64,000 nucleotides of DNA from Pseudooceanicola batsensis HTCC2597 (GTDB taxonomy: Bacteria > Pseudomonadota > Alphaproteobacteria > Rhodobacterales > Rhodobacteraceae): NCBI RefSeq assembly GCF_000152725.1, contig NZ_AAMO01000009.1:1-64000 (forward strand), written 5' to 3'. The notes beneath the pieces are model-generated. The model was not told the DNA's origin. It worked only from the letters and a program-made list of their open reading frames with translations, and did no database searches. The translations under genes and the position numbers were made by a program. Below, in pieces: positions 7,809 to 15,302 of the stretch. The first letter of the stretch is position 1. Every line of letters starts with the position of its first letter.

Positions 7809-8645
7809 TCAACGGAACAGGCTCAGGATGTTCTGAGGGGCCGCATTCGCGATCGAGAGCGACTGCGTCGCCAGCTGTTGCTGGACCTGCAGGGCCTGAA
7901 GTCGCGCCGCCTCGTCCTCCATGTTGGCGTCGACCATCGACCCGATGCCGCTGTCGAGCCGGTCGGTCAGTTCGCCAAGGAAGTCCTTCTGCGTCTCGAT
8001 GCTTCTCTCGGCGATCCCGAGCGAGGTCGCCGCGGCCACGGCGGCCGACAGCTGCGCCTCGGCGGTCTGCAGCGCGGTCGCCTGCGCGCCGGCGGAATCC
8101 GCACCCGTCAGGTCGATCACGCTCAGCGCCGTCTGGATCGCGCCCAGGTCCTGCTGCATGAAGGACATCGTGGTGGTCGAGATCGAGCCCGAAGAGGACC
8201 GGCTGATCCCGGTGACGACTGTCACCGTGCTGTTCGCGTTGACATAGTCGGCACCGTTGAAGGTCGACTGCGCGATGGTGGTCGCCATGCGCGCGACCAG
8301 CTCGTCGAGCTCGGCCTGCACATCGACACGCACTTCTTCGGTGCCGCCCTGCGCGAAGGCGACGCGCTCGACGAAATCCTGGGCCAGGTCCACCAGGGTT
8401 TCGGCGCCGAGGCGCGCGGTCGAGACGGCGTTTTTCTGCAGCGTCAGCGTCTCGTCGATCGCCTTGAACATGCCGCTGTCGCCGGCCATCGTCTTGGAGA
8501 TCGAGAAATAGGCGGCGTTGTCCTTGCCCGATGCGATGCTCAGGCCGGTCGAGATCCGGTTCTGCGTGCTCGCAAGGTCGCCGTTGATTTGCCGCAGGGT
8601 GGACAGCGCCGTCATGGCGCTGTGATTGGTGAGAATGGAAGACAT
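7809..8645 (-). CDS. Flagellin, paralogue 3
   Basis: A 278-residue flagellin. The open frame extends farther upstream, but I start at ATG 8645: it gives MSSILTNHSAMTALSTLRQI, identical in position to the other copies, has CGGAGC at the same distance, and leaves the leader hairpins untranslated. Its central region (VIDLTGADSAGAQATALQTAEAQL) is shared almost exactly with paralogue 4, suggesting recent duplication or gene conversion between these two. C-terminus SIANAAPQNILSLFR. A strong terminator at 7745-7773 follows. Confidence 0.97.
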   Translation of the reverse strand: MSSILTNHSAMTALSTLRQINGDLASTQNRISTGLSIASGKDNAAYFSISKTMAGDSGMFKAIDETLTLQKNAVSTARLGAETLVDLAQDFVERVAFAQGGTEEVRVDVQAELDELVARMATTIAQSTFNGADYVNANSTVTVVTGISRSSSGSISTTTMSFMQQDLGAIQTALSVIDLTGADSAGAQATALQTAEAQLSAAVAAATSLGIAERSIETQKDFLGELTDRLDSGIGSMVDANMEDEAARLQALQVQQQLATQSLSIANAAPQNILSLFR

Positions 8646-8676
8646 GGTCTGCTCCGATATGTTTCTTATCGAGTCA

Positions 8677-8707
8677 TCGGATTTCTTCCGAAAACGGGCC
8701 TGCCCGT
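8677..8707 (-). promoter_or_regulatory. Conserved two-hairpin leader element, flagellin 3 copy
   Basis: Sense RNA: hairpin A (ACGGG-CAGG-CCCGU, 8707-8694) then hairpin B (UCGGA-AGAAA-UCCGA, 8691-8677). As in flagellin 2, UCCGAU can alternatively pair with AUCGGA overlapping the Shine-Dalgarno (8653-8656). Confidence 0.72.
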
Positions 8708-8727
8708 ACTGCAGAGTCTGCGCCCGG

Positions 8728-8735
8728 TTTCGGGC
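8728..8735 (-). promoter_or_regulatory. GCCCGAAA element upstream of flagellin 3
   Basis: GCCCGAAA preceded by TTATTTAT on the minus strand, 20 bases before hairpin A, the same arrangement as at flagellin 2 (7606-7613). Possible -10-like promoter element shared by two flagellin genes; not obvious at flagellins 1 and 4. Confidence 0.35.
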
Positions 8736-8864
8736 ATAAATAAGATAGCGAAACCACCCGAGACCGCGCGCAAGCTGCGCGGGATCCAAGCGTAAATTCA
8801 TATAGTTGAATTTTTTTGCCCGCCGAATTGCGGCAGAAATGTGGCGAATCAGCTTCAAAAGCAA

Positions 8865-8890
8865 AGGGGAGGCCGCGCGCGGCCTCCCCT
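8865..8890 (-). terminator. Intrinsic terminator after flagellin 4
   Basis: A perfect 26-base palindrome (13-base arms, AGGGGAGGCCGCG and its complement) ends 20 bases past the flagellin 4 stop and is followed on the minus strand by TTTGCTTTTG. The strong stem plus T-rich tail fit a rho-independent terminator. Confidence 0.8.
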
Positions 8891-8909
8891 CGTCATCCAG
8901 GTACCCGCC

Positions 8910-9746
8910 TCAGCGGAACAGGGACAGGATGTTCTGTGGCGCCGAGTTGGCGATGGAGAGTGACTGCGTCGCCAGCTGTTGCTGGACCTGCAAGGCCTGA
9001 AGCCGCGCCGCTTCGTCCTCCATGTTGGCGTCGACCATCGAGCCGATGCCGCTGTCCAGCCGGTCGGTCAGTTCGCCGAGGAAGTCCTTCTGCGTCTCGA
9101 TGCTCTTCTCGGCAATGCCGAGCGAGGTCGCCGCGGCCACGGCGGCCGACAGCTGCGCCTCGGCGGTCTGCAGCGCGGTCGCCTGCGCGCCAGCGGAATC
9201 CGCGCCCGTCAGGTCGATCACGCTCAGCGCCGTCTGGATCGCGCCCAGGTCCTGCTGTGCGAAGGACAGCGTCGTGGTCGTGATCGACCCCGAGGAGGAG
9301 CGGCTGATGCCGGTGACGACGGTCACGTTGGCGGTCGAGTTCACATAGTCGGCGCCGTTGAAGGTCGACTGGGAAATCGTGGTGGCCATCCGTGCGGTGA
9401 GTTCGTTGAGTTCCGCCTGAACGTCTGCGCGGACCTCTTCGGTTCCGCCCTGTGCAAAGGCGACGCGCTCGACAAAGTCGTTGGCCAGGTCGACCAGGGT
9501 CTCGGCGCCGAGGCGCGCGGTCGAGACGGCGTTCTGTTGCAGGGTCAGGTTCTCGTCGATCGCCTTGAACATGCCGGAGTCGCCGGACATCGTTTTCGAG
9601 ATCGAGAAATAGGCGGCATTGTCCTTGCCCGAAGAGATGTTCAGACCGGTCGAGATACGGCCCTGGGTGGCCGAAAGGTCAGAGTTGATCGAGCGCAGGG
9701 TGGACAGCGCGGTCATCGCGCTGTGGTTCGTCAGGATGGAGGACAT
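8910..9746 (-). CDS. Flagellin, paralogue 4
   Basis: A 278-residue flagellin, first of the tandem set in the direction of transcription. The open frame continues upstream, but ATG 9746 gives the shared MSSILTNHS start and a CGGAGC Shine-Dalgarno. Small differences mark it out: AGDSG is SGDSG, QKN is QQN, and MSFMQQ is LSFAQQ. The leader hairpins at 9780-9810 and terminator at 8865-8890 define a separate transcription unit. The region upstream overlaps the 3' end of the FlgN-like gene's intergenic space, so its promoter is compact. Confidence 0.97.
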   Translation of the reverse strand: MSSILTNHSAMTALSTLRSINSDLSATQGRISTGLNISSGKDNAAYFSISKTMSGDSGMFKAIDENLTLQQNAVSTARLGAETLVDLANDFVERVAFAQGGTEEVRADVQAELNELTARMATTISQSTFNGADYVNSTANVTVVTGISRSSSGSITTTTLSFAQQDLGAIQTALSVIDLTGADSAGAQATALQTAEAQLSAAVAAATSLGIAEKSIETQKDFLGELTDRLDSGIGSMVDANMEDEAARLQALQVQQQLATQSLSIANSAPQNILSLFR

Positions 9747-9779
9747 ATTCTGCTCCGCAGTTTTTTTGTTATCGCGTAA

Positions 9780-9810
9780 CCAGATTTCTTCCGGTGACGG
9801 GCCTGCCCGT
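9780..9810 (-). promoter_or_regulatory. Conserved two-hairpin leader element, flagellin 4 copy
   Basis: Sense RNA: hairpin A (ACGGG-CAGG-CCCGU, 9810-9797) then hairpin B (CCGGA-AGAAA-UCUGG, 9794-9780). The middle pair of hairpin B is G-U in the sense RNA but would be a C-A mismatch in the antisense strand, so the pairing is preserved only in flagellin mRNA. Confidence 0.72.
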
Positions 9811-9852
9811 GGGCTCAACTAAACGGCGAATTGGGGCGAGAATATGAAAAAT

Positions 9853-10254
9853 TCAGAGCGATTGGTCGAAATGTTGGGAGGACGAGACGTCGCGCGGGCG
9901 CTTTTCGCCGTCGGGCCCATAAGTGCCCGAAAGCGAATGACGGTCGCGGATCCGGTCGAGCTCGTCGATGATGGCTCCGGTGGCATCCGTCATTTTCTCA
10001 AGCAAAGCATGGTCTTGCGCGATCAGTTCGCGCAGTTCGGCAAGCTTCGTGCGCAGCTCGGCCGCCTGCGGATGGTCCACCAGAAGAGCCTGCGGCGTCG
10101 CGAATGCCTCTTCGACCTCGGCCAGAAGGGCGGTCTTTTGCGGATAGATCTCGGTCACTTCGCCAAGCCGGCCGCTGGTGATCGCGGCGATTTCGTCCCG
10201 CAGCAGCCGCGAGAGCCGCTCTACCACAGAGAGTGCCTGCGCCATCGAGGTCAT
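9853..10254 (-). CDS. flgN: FlgN-like flagellar chaperone (candidate)
   Basis: A 133-residue, almost wholly helical protein (VERLSRLLRDEIAAITSGRL, then LLAEVEEAF and LRELIAQDHALLEKM) with the size and heptad pattern of FlgN/FliT-type export chaperones. FlgN binds the hook-filament junction proteins FlgK and FlgL, whose genes lie nearby (12733-15240). The start ATG overlaps the flgJ stop as ATGA, so it is the last gene of the flgI-flgJ-flgN operon. Sequence conservation in this family is weak; the call rests on shape, length and position. Confidence 0.65.
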   Translation of the reverse strand: MTSMAQALSVVERLSRLLRDEIAAITSGRLGEVTEIYPQKTALLAEVEEAFATPQALLVDHPQAAELRTKLAELRELIAQDHALLEKMTDATGAIIDELDRIRDRHSLSGTYGPDGEKRPRDVSSSQHFDQSL

Positions 10255-10574
10255 GTCGCACCGCCTTTCGCGGTCATCGCGTCGCGGTAGGCGCCGATGC
10301 TCTGTTCCACGCTCTGCGCGATGCCGGTGGTGCCGCGCGCGGCCAGCTCGTCGGCATAGGCGCGGGCCAGGAAGCTGCGCCAGGTTTCCTCGGCAAAGCC
10401 GCCGGCCATGCTGCCGACCTCGACCGTCTTGAGCATCTCCTCCATGACCTGGGTCAGGAAGACCGACTCGAAATCCCGGCCCGCGGACTGGGCCGGGTCG
10501 GGCGCGCCGCCTTGCCGGGACATGTATGCCTGGCCCCGTGCCAGCGCGGTCATCGTCGTGCCGGAAATGTCCAT
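10251..10574 (-). CDS. flgJ: Rod-binding protein FlgJ, N-terminal domain type
   Basis: A 107-residue protein consisting only of the FlgJ rod-binding domain, with the typical FESVFLTQVMEEMLKTVEVG and FAEETWRSFLARAYADELA segments. Enteric FlgJ carries a second, peptidoglycan-hydrolase domain; here it is absent, and a separate lytic transglycosylase (41551-42327) very likely supplies the activity. It sits between flgI (12-base gap) and the FlgN-like gene (4-base overlap). The protein acts in the periplasm as a rod-assembly cap. Confidence 0.9.
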   Translation of the reverse strand: MDISGTTMTALARGQAYMSRQGGAPDPAQSAGRDFESVFLTQVMEEMLKTVEVGSMAGGFAEETWRSFLARAYADELAARGTTGIAQSVEQSIGAYRDAMTAKGGAT

Positions 10575-10586
10575 CCGTTTCCTCCC

Positions 10587-11693
10587 TCAGATGATTTCCA
10601 GATCGGCGTGCAGGGCCCCCGCGGCCTTGATCGCCTGAAGAATGGATATGGTCTGCGACGCCGTGACGCCGATGGCATTCAGCCCGTCGACCAGCCGCTG
10701 AAGGCTCACGTCGCCTTCGAGGATGGTGAAATGCGCCTCGGCCTCCTGCACCTCGACCTCGGTCTGGGGCACGACCACGGTGGTGCCGCCGATGGTGATC
10801 GGCTCGGGCTGGCTGACCTCGATATCCTCGCGGATCACGACCGTCAGCCCGCCCTGGCTGACCGCGACCTTGTCCACCCGGACATTCGCGCCGATCACGA
10901 TGGTGCCCGACCGCGCGTCGATCACCACCTTGGCCACGCTGTCGGGCTGAACCATCAGGTTCTCGACGGCCGCCATCATCTCGGGCGTGTCGCCCTTGTC
11001 GTTGCCCACGACCTCGATCGTGGTGCTGTCGAGAACCTGTGCCGTCCCCGGCCCCAGGGACTGGTTGATCTTGTCCGCCACGCGATGCGCGGTGGTCATG
11101 TCCGGCGTGCGCAGCGCGATCCGGAACGACCGCAGCGAAGCGAGGCGGAAGTCGATCTCGTTCTCGACCGTCGCGCCATTCTCGATCCGGGCGACGGTCG
11201 GCACGCCCTCGACGATCGAGGCATTCGCCCCCTGCGCCGCATATCCCGCCACGGCGATCGGCCCCTGCGCCACGGCATAGACCTCGCCATCCGCGCCGGA
11301 TAGCGGCGTCACGATCAGCGTCCCGCCGCGGAGGGACGATGCGTCGCCGAGGGAGGAAACCACGACATCAATCGTCGAACCGCGGCGGGCGAACGGCGGC
11401 AGCATGGAGGTCACCATGACCGCCGCCGTGTTCTGGGTGCGCATTTGGTCGTCCGAGAGGTTGCCCACCCCGAGACGTTCCAGCATGCCCTCGATGGATT
11501 TCTCGGTGAACGGGCTGTTGCGCAGCGTGTCGCCCGTGCCGTTCAGACCGACCACGAGGCCATAGCCGACTAGCTGGTTCTCGCGCACGCCCTCGAAACT
11601 GGCGATATCCTTGATCCGGACATCCGCCTGGGCGGCATCGATGGCCGGTGCGACGGCCAGCATCAGGGAAAGGACTGCTCTGAGAACCCGCAT
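10587..11693 (-). CDS. flgI: Flagellar P-ring protein FlgI
   Basis: A 368-residue periplasmic protein with a signal peptide (RVLRAVLSLMLAVAPAIDAA) and the FlgI core from VRIKDIASFEGVRENQLVGYGLVVGLNGTGD to the C-terminal VDGLNAIGVTASQTISILQAI. It forms the P-ring bushing in the peptidoglycan layer. I start at ATG 11693; an in-frame TTG at 11720 adds nine residues before the signal peptide and is less likely. First gene of the flgI-flgJ-flgN operon, divergent from ftcR across a 179-base region. Confidence 0.96.
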   Translation of the reverse strand: MRVLRAVLSLMLAVAPAIDAAQADVRIKDIASFEGVRENQLVGYGLVVGLNGTGDTLRNSPFTEKSIEGMLERLGVGNLSDDQMRTQNTAAVMVTSMLPPFARRGSTIDVVVSSLGDASSLRGGTLIVTPLSGADGEVYAVAQGPIAVAGYAAQGANASIVEGVPTVARIENGATVENEIDFRLASLRSFRIALRTPDMTTAHRVADKINQSLGPGTAQVLDSTTIEVVGNDKGDTPEMMAAVENLMVQPDSVAKVVIDARSGTIVIGANVRVDKVAVSQGGLTVVIREDIEVSQPEPITIGGTTVVVPQTEVEVQEAEAHFTILEGDVSLQRLVDGLNAIGVTASQTISILQAIKAAGALHADLEII

Positions 11694-11872
11694 GACCCAC
11701 GTTCTTCGTGTTTGTTGCAAGAATTATTGCCCCAATTGTGACATAAACACAAGAATAGATTGTAAACGGATCTTGCCTGTGGACGGATTTGCTTGACGCT
11801 CACATAACTGTGTTTCTATCATGTAAGAAAAACACAAGAGGCCGATCAAAATAACAAGGATCGGGGAGCAGT
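11694..11872. promoter_or_regulatory. Divergent promoter region flgI / ftcR
   Basis: A 179-base region, notably AT-rich for this DNA (repeated AACACAAGA-type runs at about 11747-11755 and 11829-11837). It must contain promoters for the flgI operon and for ftcR. The ftcR Shine-Dalgarno GGGGAG lies 6-11 bases before its ATG. The repeated AACACAAGA could be a regulator site, but no consensus was recognised. Confidence 0.45.
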
Positions 11873-12586
11873 ATGCATATTTATCTTTACGAGCCGCGCG
11901 CGGATCGTCTCAACGGACTCATGGTTGAACTCCGGTCGGCGCGGATGAAGCCGGTGCCCATCCAGGCCGCCTTCTTCCGCGGCGAGCTCGGGCTTCTCAA
12001 CCGGGGCGGGCACGAGGACCGGCCCTTCCTGCTGGCCGAGAACCCCGACCTGCTGGACCAGATCGCCGCGCTGCGCGCCGCCGGCTGCTCGAACCCGATC
12101 CTGGTGATGCGCGATTTCCGCAATTCGCGCGACACCGCCGCCGCGCTCGATGCGGGCGCCGACGACGACATCGTCATTCCGGTGAAGGCGGTCGAGCTGC
12201 GCTCGCGGATCAACTCGATCACCCGCCGCTCGCACGGCCATGCCGCCGAAAGCATCCAGGTCGGCGAGGTCACGGCCTTTTTCGACGGGCGCGATCCGGA
12301 GGTGTCGGGCGGCGTGGTCAAGCTGTCGCGGCGCGAACATGCGATCTTTCAGCAGCTGGTGCTGAATGCCGGTCGCGTAGTATCCAAGGGGGCGATCTAC
12401 GACGCGGTTTACGGCATGGCCGAGGATCAGCCCTTCGACAAGGTGATCGACGTCTACATCTGCAAGATCCGCAAGAAGATCGACCAGGCCTCGGCGTCCG
12501 GTCACAACTATATCGAGACGGTGCACGGCCGGGGCTACAAGTTCTCCGCCGCCCCCGAGATCCTCAAACGCGCCGGGGGCATGTAA
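11873..12586 (+). CDS. ftcR: FtcR-like flagellar response regulator (OmpR/CtrA type)
   Basis: A 237-residue OmpR-family regulator with a receiver-like N-terminal domain (residues ~1-115) and a winged-helix DNA-binding domain (~125-225, KLSRREHAIFQQLVLNAGRV, then KVIDVYICKIRKKI and TVHGRGYKF). It resembles FtcR, the flagellar class regulator of Brucella and relatives. The receiver looks degenerate: the beta-3 region reads RPFLLAENPDLLDQI, without the usual phospho-Asp followed by a Pro three or four residues on. No histidine kinase gene is adjacent. It is probably a master regulator of this cluster; a more distant CtrA-like role is possible. Confidence 0.8.
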   Translation: MHIYLYEPRADRLNGLMVELRSARMKPVPIQAAFFRGELGLLNRGGHEDRPFLLAENPDLLDQIAALRAAGCSNPILVMRDFRNSRDTAAALDAGADDDIVIPVKAVELRSRINSITRRSHGHAAESIQVGEVTAFFDGRDPEVSGGVVKLSRREHAIFQQLVLNAGRVVSKGAIYDAVYGMAEDQPFDKVIDVYICKIRKKIDQASASGHNYIETVHGRGYKFSAAPEILKRAGGM

Positions 12587-12613
12587 GCCCGCCGCAGGTC
12601 GCCCGCGCCGGCG

Positions 12614-12693
12614 TCATCCTCGGGCCCCGCCCGGGGGTCTCGTGCCGTCCGCGCGCCCCGTGAACGAAGACCCGACCCCGGGTGCGAGGATGA
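12614..12693. terminator. Long inverted repeat between converging ftcR and flgL
   Basis: TCATCCTCG (12614-12622) pairs with CGAGGATGA (12685-12693), and inside it CCCGGGGGTCT pairs imperfectly with AGACCCGACCCCGGG. The repeat lies in the 146-base gap where ftcR (+) and flgL (-) converge, fitting a bidirectional terminator, although no clear T-run is present. Confidence 0.55.
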
Positions 12694-12732
12694 TATTCCG
12701 CGGGAGGGGCGACATCACCGCCGCCCCCTGTA

Positions 12733-13815
12733 TCAGCGCATGAAGTTGACGAAGGACAGCTGCGACAGCCGCGCCGTCACGGCATAGCTGGCCTGAAGCT
12801 GGGTCTGCGTCGACGTCAGCCGCGAGGCCGCCTCGAAGGGATCAACCGACTCCAGTTCGCTGATGTGCAGGGTCAGGACCTCGCGCTTGGCGTGCAGCCG
12901 GTCGTTGGAATCCTCGACCAGTTTCTGCATGCTGCCCGTCCGTGCCTCGGCGTTCAGCACGCCCGTCACCCCGGCGCCGAGCGCGGCCGCCGCCTCGCCC
13001 ACCCAGGCCTCGTAGGCGCCGTCGTCCGTGATCGTCGCCGGATCGCCCGCGGCCAGCATGGCCAGCCCGCGCATCATGTCGCGGAATCCCCTGTCGTTCG
13101 CCTGGACGCCATAGCCGATGTCCAGGTTCTCGTCGATCGACGCCGCCAGGCGGGGGTTTGCATTGCCCAGCCCGTCCTCGAGCGGGGTGCCGTTGAAGAA
13201 CGTCGCCTCGTACCCCCAGGCAGGGTTCGCGGGCGTGCCGTTGAAGACCGCGTCGATCTCGGCCAGCTTGGCGTTCGCGTCCGCCGCATCGGTGATCCCG
13301 CCGCCGACGATGGTCGACATCACGTCCGAGGCGCTGAGCCCGGTGGCCGCGTCCCTCTCCGCCCAGCTGTTCATCGCGGTCCGGTCGCTGTCGACGCCGC
13401 CGAACAGCGCCTTGCCGTTGTAGCTCGCGTTCATGAACGAGACGATGGAGTCATAGGCGTCCTGCGCGAGGTCCTTGAGGTAGAGCTGCCGGGACGAGGT
13501 CGGATCGGTGTTCGAAATCGTCATCGTCAGCACGTCCTGCGCCGCGTCGCGCACATTGCCGAGCGCGGTGGCCATGAGATCGAGCCGGTTCTGCAGCAGG
13601 GTGTTGGATTCGATCCGCCCCTCGGTCCGCTCATAGACGGCGCGGGTGTTCATCGCCTCGACCGCCCGGGTACCAAGCGCGGAAAACGGGTCGGCATGGC
13701 GCCCGGTCGCGACCTCTTCCTCGGCGATCATCATCAGCCGGGTCATGTCGGTCGTTGTGCGCTGCCGGGTCAGCAGGCTCTGCAGGGACGAAACGGTCTG
13801 GACGTAAGAGATCAT
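12733..13815 (-). CDS. flgL: Hook-filament junction protein FlgL (HAP3)
   Basis: A 360-residue flagellin-like protein with the HAP3 N-terminal helix (SSLQSLLTRQRTTTDMTRLM) and a C-terminal coiled coil ending LTSTQTQLQASYAVTARLSQLSFVNFMR. It joins FlgK to the filament. Transcribed after flgK with a 12-base gap, as the last gene of the flgE-flgK-flgL set. A strong inverted repeat follows. No cysteine or enzymatic motif; length is normal for the family. Confidence 0.93.
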   Translation of the reverse strand: MISYVQTVSSLQSLLTRQRTTTDMTRLMMIAEEEVATGRHADPFSALGTRAVEAMNTRAVYERTEGRIESNTLLQNRLDLMATALGNVRDAAQDVLTMTISNTDPTSSRQLYLKDLAQDAYDSIVSFMNASYNGKALFGGVDSDRTAMNSWAERDAATGLSASDVMSTIVGGGITDAADANAKLAEIDAVFNGTPANPAWGYEATFFNGTPLEDGLGNANPRLAASIDENLDIGYGVQANDRGFRDMMRGLAMLAAGDPATITDDGAYEAWVGEAAAALGAGVTGVLNAEARTGSMQKLVEDSNDRLHAKREVLTLHISELESVDPFEAASRLTSTQTQLQASYAVTARLSQLSFVNFMR

Positions 13816-13827
13816 GGGTCAGCCCCC

Positions 13828-15240
13828 TCAGAACATGTTCAGCAGCGTGTCGATCATCTCGGACGCGACACGCAGGGCCTGGGAGTTTGCGTTGTAGGAT
13901 TGCTCGATCAGCGACAGGTTCTGCAATTCGGTGTCGATGTTGACGCCGCGGGCGTTCAGGCGCGCCGCGCGATAGGTCTCGGAACTGGCAATCAGCGAAT
14001 TCAGGTTGCTCTCGGCATCGACCCGCCGCGCCTGCTGTTGCGAGATGGCGCCGGTGGTAAAGTCCATGATCGTGCCGGTGGCCCCCTGCCCCGCCGCCGG
14101 ATCGAAGGCGACCTGCGTGTCGAAGAAATCGAGGAAGGCCAGGACCTGCGTGTTGTCCGAGGCGGCGCCGGTCGTCACGGCCCCGATCCCGTCGCGCAGC
14201 AGGGACAGGTCGCCGCCCCGGAAAGGATCGATCGCATCGTTCACGGCGATCCGTCCGGCCAGCCCCGGCGTCACCGGTGAGCCGAGCGCCATGCCGCCGT
14301 TGGTAAATAGCCCCGCCTGCCCCGGAGCGAGCGAGGTGTCGGCATCCTCGAACCCCTGGATCAGACCCCGGGCGATCTCGTCCAGTTCCAGCCGCTGCTG
14401 CGGCACGACGTCGTTGAGCAGTGTGACGTAGCCCGACAACGACCCCTGTTCGGCGCCGCGCCGGCCGGCCACGCCCGGCGTCACGTCCTGGTCGCCGGAA
14501 TAGAGCGTGCCGGTCGGCCGGTCGAAACTGAATTCGTTCACATGCCCCGCGACCACCAGCGACTGCCCGCCCGCGGCGTGAACATTCGCCCGGCCGTCGG
14601 TGTCGTAGGACACCTGGATCTGGACGATGTTCGCCAGCTTGTCGAGCTCGGCCGCGCGCCGGTCCTCGAGCGCGGCATAGGTTTCGGTGCCCTGCTCCGT
14701 CTTGCCGATATCCGCATTGATCCGGGCGAGTTCGCGGAGCGCCTCATTCGCCGCCGAGATGTCGTTGCCGATGCCGTTGACCGCCGTGGTCTCGACCGTG
14801 TTCAGGGCCGAGTTCGCGCTGCGGATCGCCCCGGTCAGCGCCTTGGCCGAGAGGTAGACCTCCTGCTGCAGGCTCGCATCGCCGGGATCGTTCGACAGCA
14901 GTCCGAGGTCGTTCTGGAACGCCGAGAGCAGGTTCGGAATGCTCGTTTCGGTATCCAGCTCGCCCAGCTCCGCGCCATAGACGCCCAGCGTCGTGGCCAT
15001 GGCGTCCTGTTTCGCGGCAAAGGACATTTCGGTGCGATAGAGCGCGTCCATCGCCGTATCCATCGCGCGCGCGACGCCGATCACCCGGACGCCGCCGCCG
15101 AGCGCCTCGGTCACTTCCAGGCTGCGGTGCGAATAGTTTTCGTCCTGGGCGTGCGCGATGTTGGTCGAGACCAGCTGCGCCCGCTGGGAATTCGCCTGCA
15201 GGCCCGACCGGCTGGCGAGAATGGCGGTAAGAATGCTCAT
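13828..15240 (-). CDS. flgK: Hook-filament junction protein FlgK (HAP1)
   Basis: A 470-residue protein with the rod/hook-family N-terminus (ILASRSGLQANSQRAQLVSTNIAHAQDENYS) and a FlgK C-terminus (NTELQNLSLIEQSYNANSQALRVASEMIDTLLNMF, shown here in part). It caps the hook and anchors FlgL and the filament. In the region where many family members have NIANA the motif is NIAHA. The 62-base gap from flgE holds the Shine-Dalgarno and no obvious promoter, so it is probably read through from flgE. Confidence 0.95.
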   Translation of the reverse strand: MSILTAILASRSGLQANSQRAQLVSTNIAHAQDENYSHRSLEVTEALGGGVRVIGVARAMDTAMDALYRTEMSFAAKQDAMATTLGVYGAELGELDTETSIPNLLSAFQNDLGLLSNDPGDASLQQEVYLSAKALTGAIRSANSALNTVETTAVNGIGNDISAANEALRELARINADIGKTEQGTETYAALEDRRAAELDKLANIVQIQVSYDTDGRANVHAAGGQSLVVAGHVNEFSFDRPTGTLYSGDQDVTPGVAGRRGAEQGSLSGYVTLLNDVVPQQRLELDEIARGLIQGFEDADTSLAPGQAGLFTNGGMALGSPVTPGLAGRIAVNDAIDPFRGGDLSLLRDGIGAVTTGAASDNTQVLAFLDFFDTQVAFDPAAGQGATGTIMDFTTGAISQQQARRVDAESNLNSLIASSETYRAARLNARGVNIDTELQNLSLIEQSYNANSQALRVASEMIDTLLNMF

Positions 15241-15302
15241 AGACCTTATCCTTCTGGATGTGGTCCGCCGCGCCCGTTTCTACAGGCGCGGCGATATCGT
15301 CA

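Noticed and set aside
6678-8795. 705-codon plus-strand frame across flagellins 2 and 3
   Set aside because: It is the antisense of two flagellin genes and the gap between them; its internal repetition simply reflects the paralogy of the flagellins.
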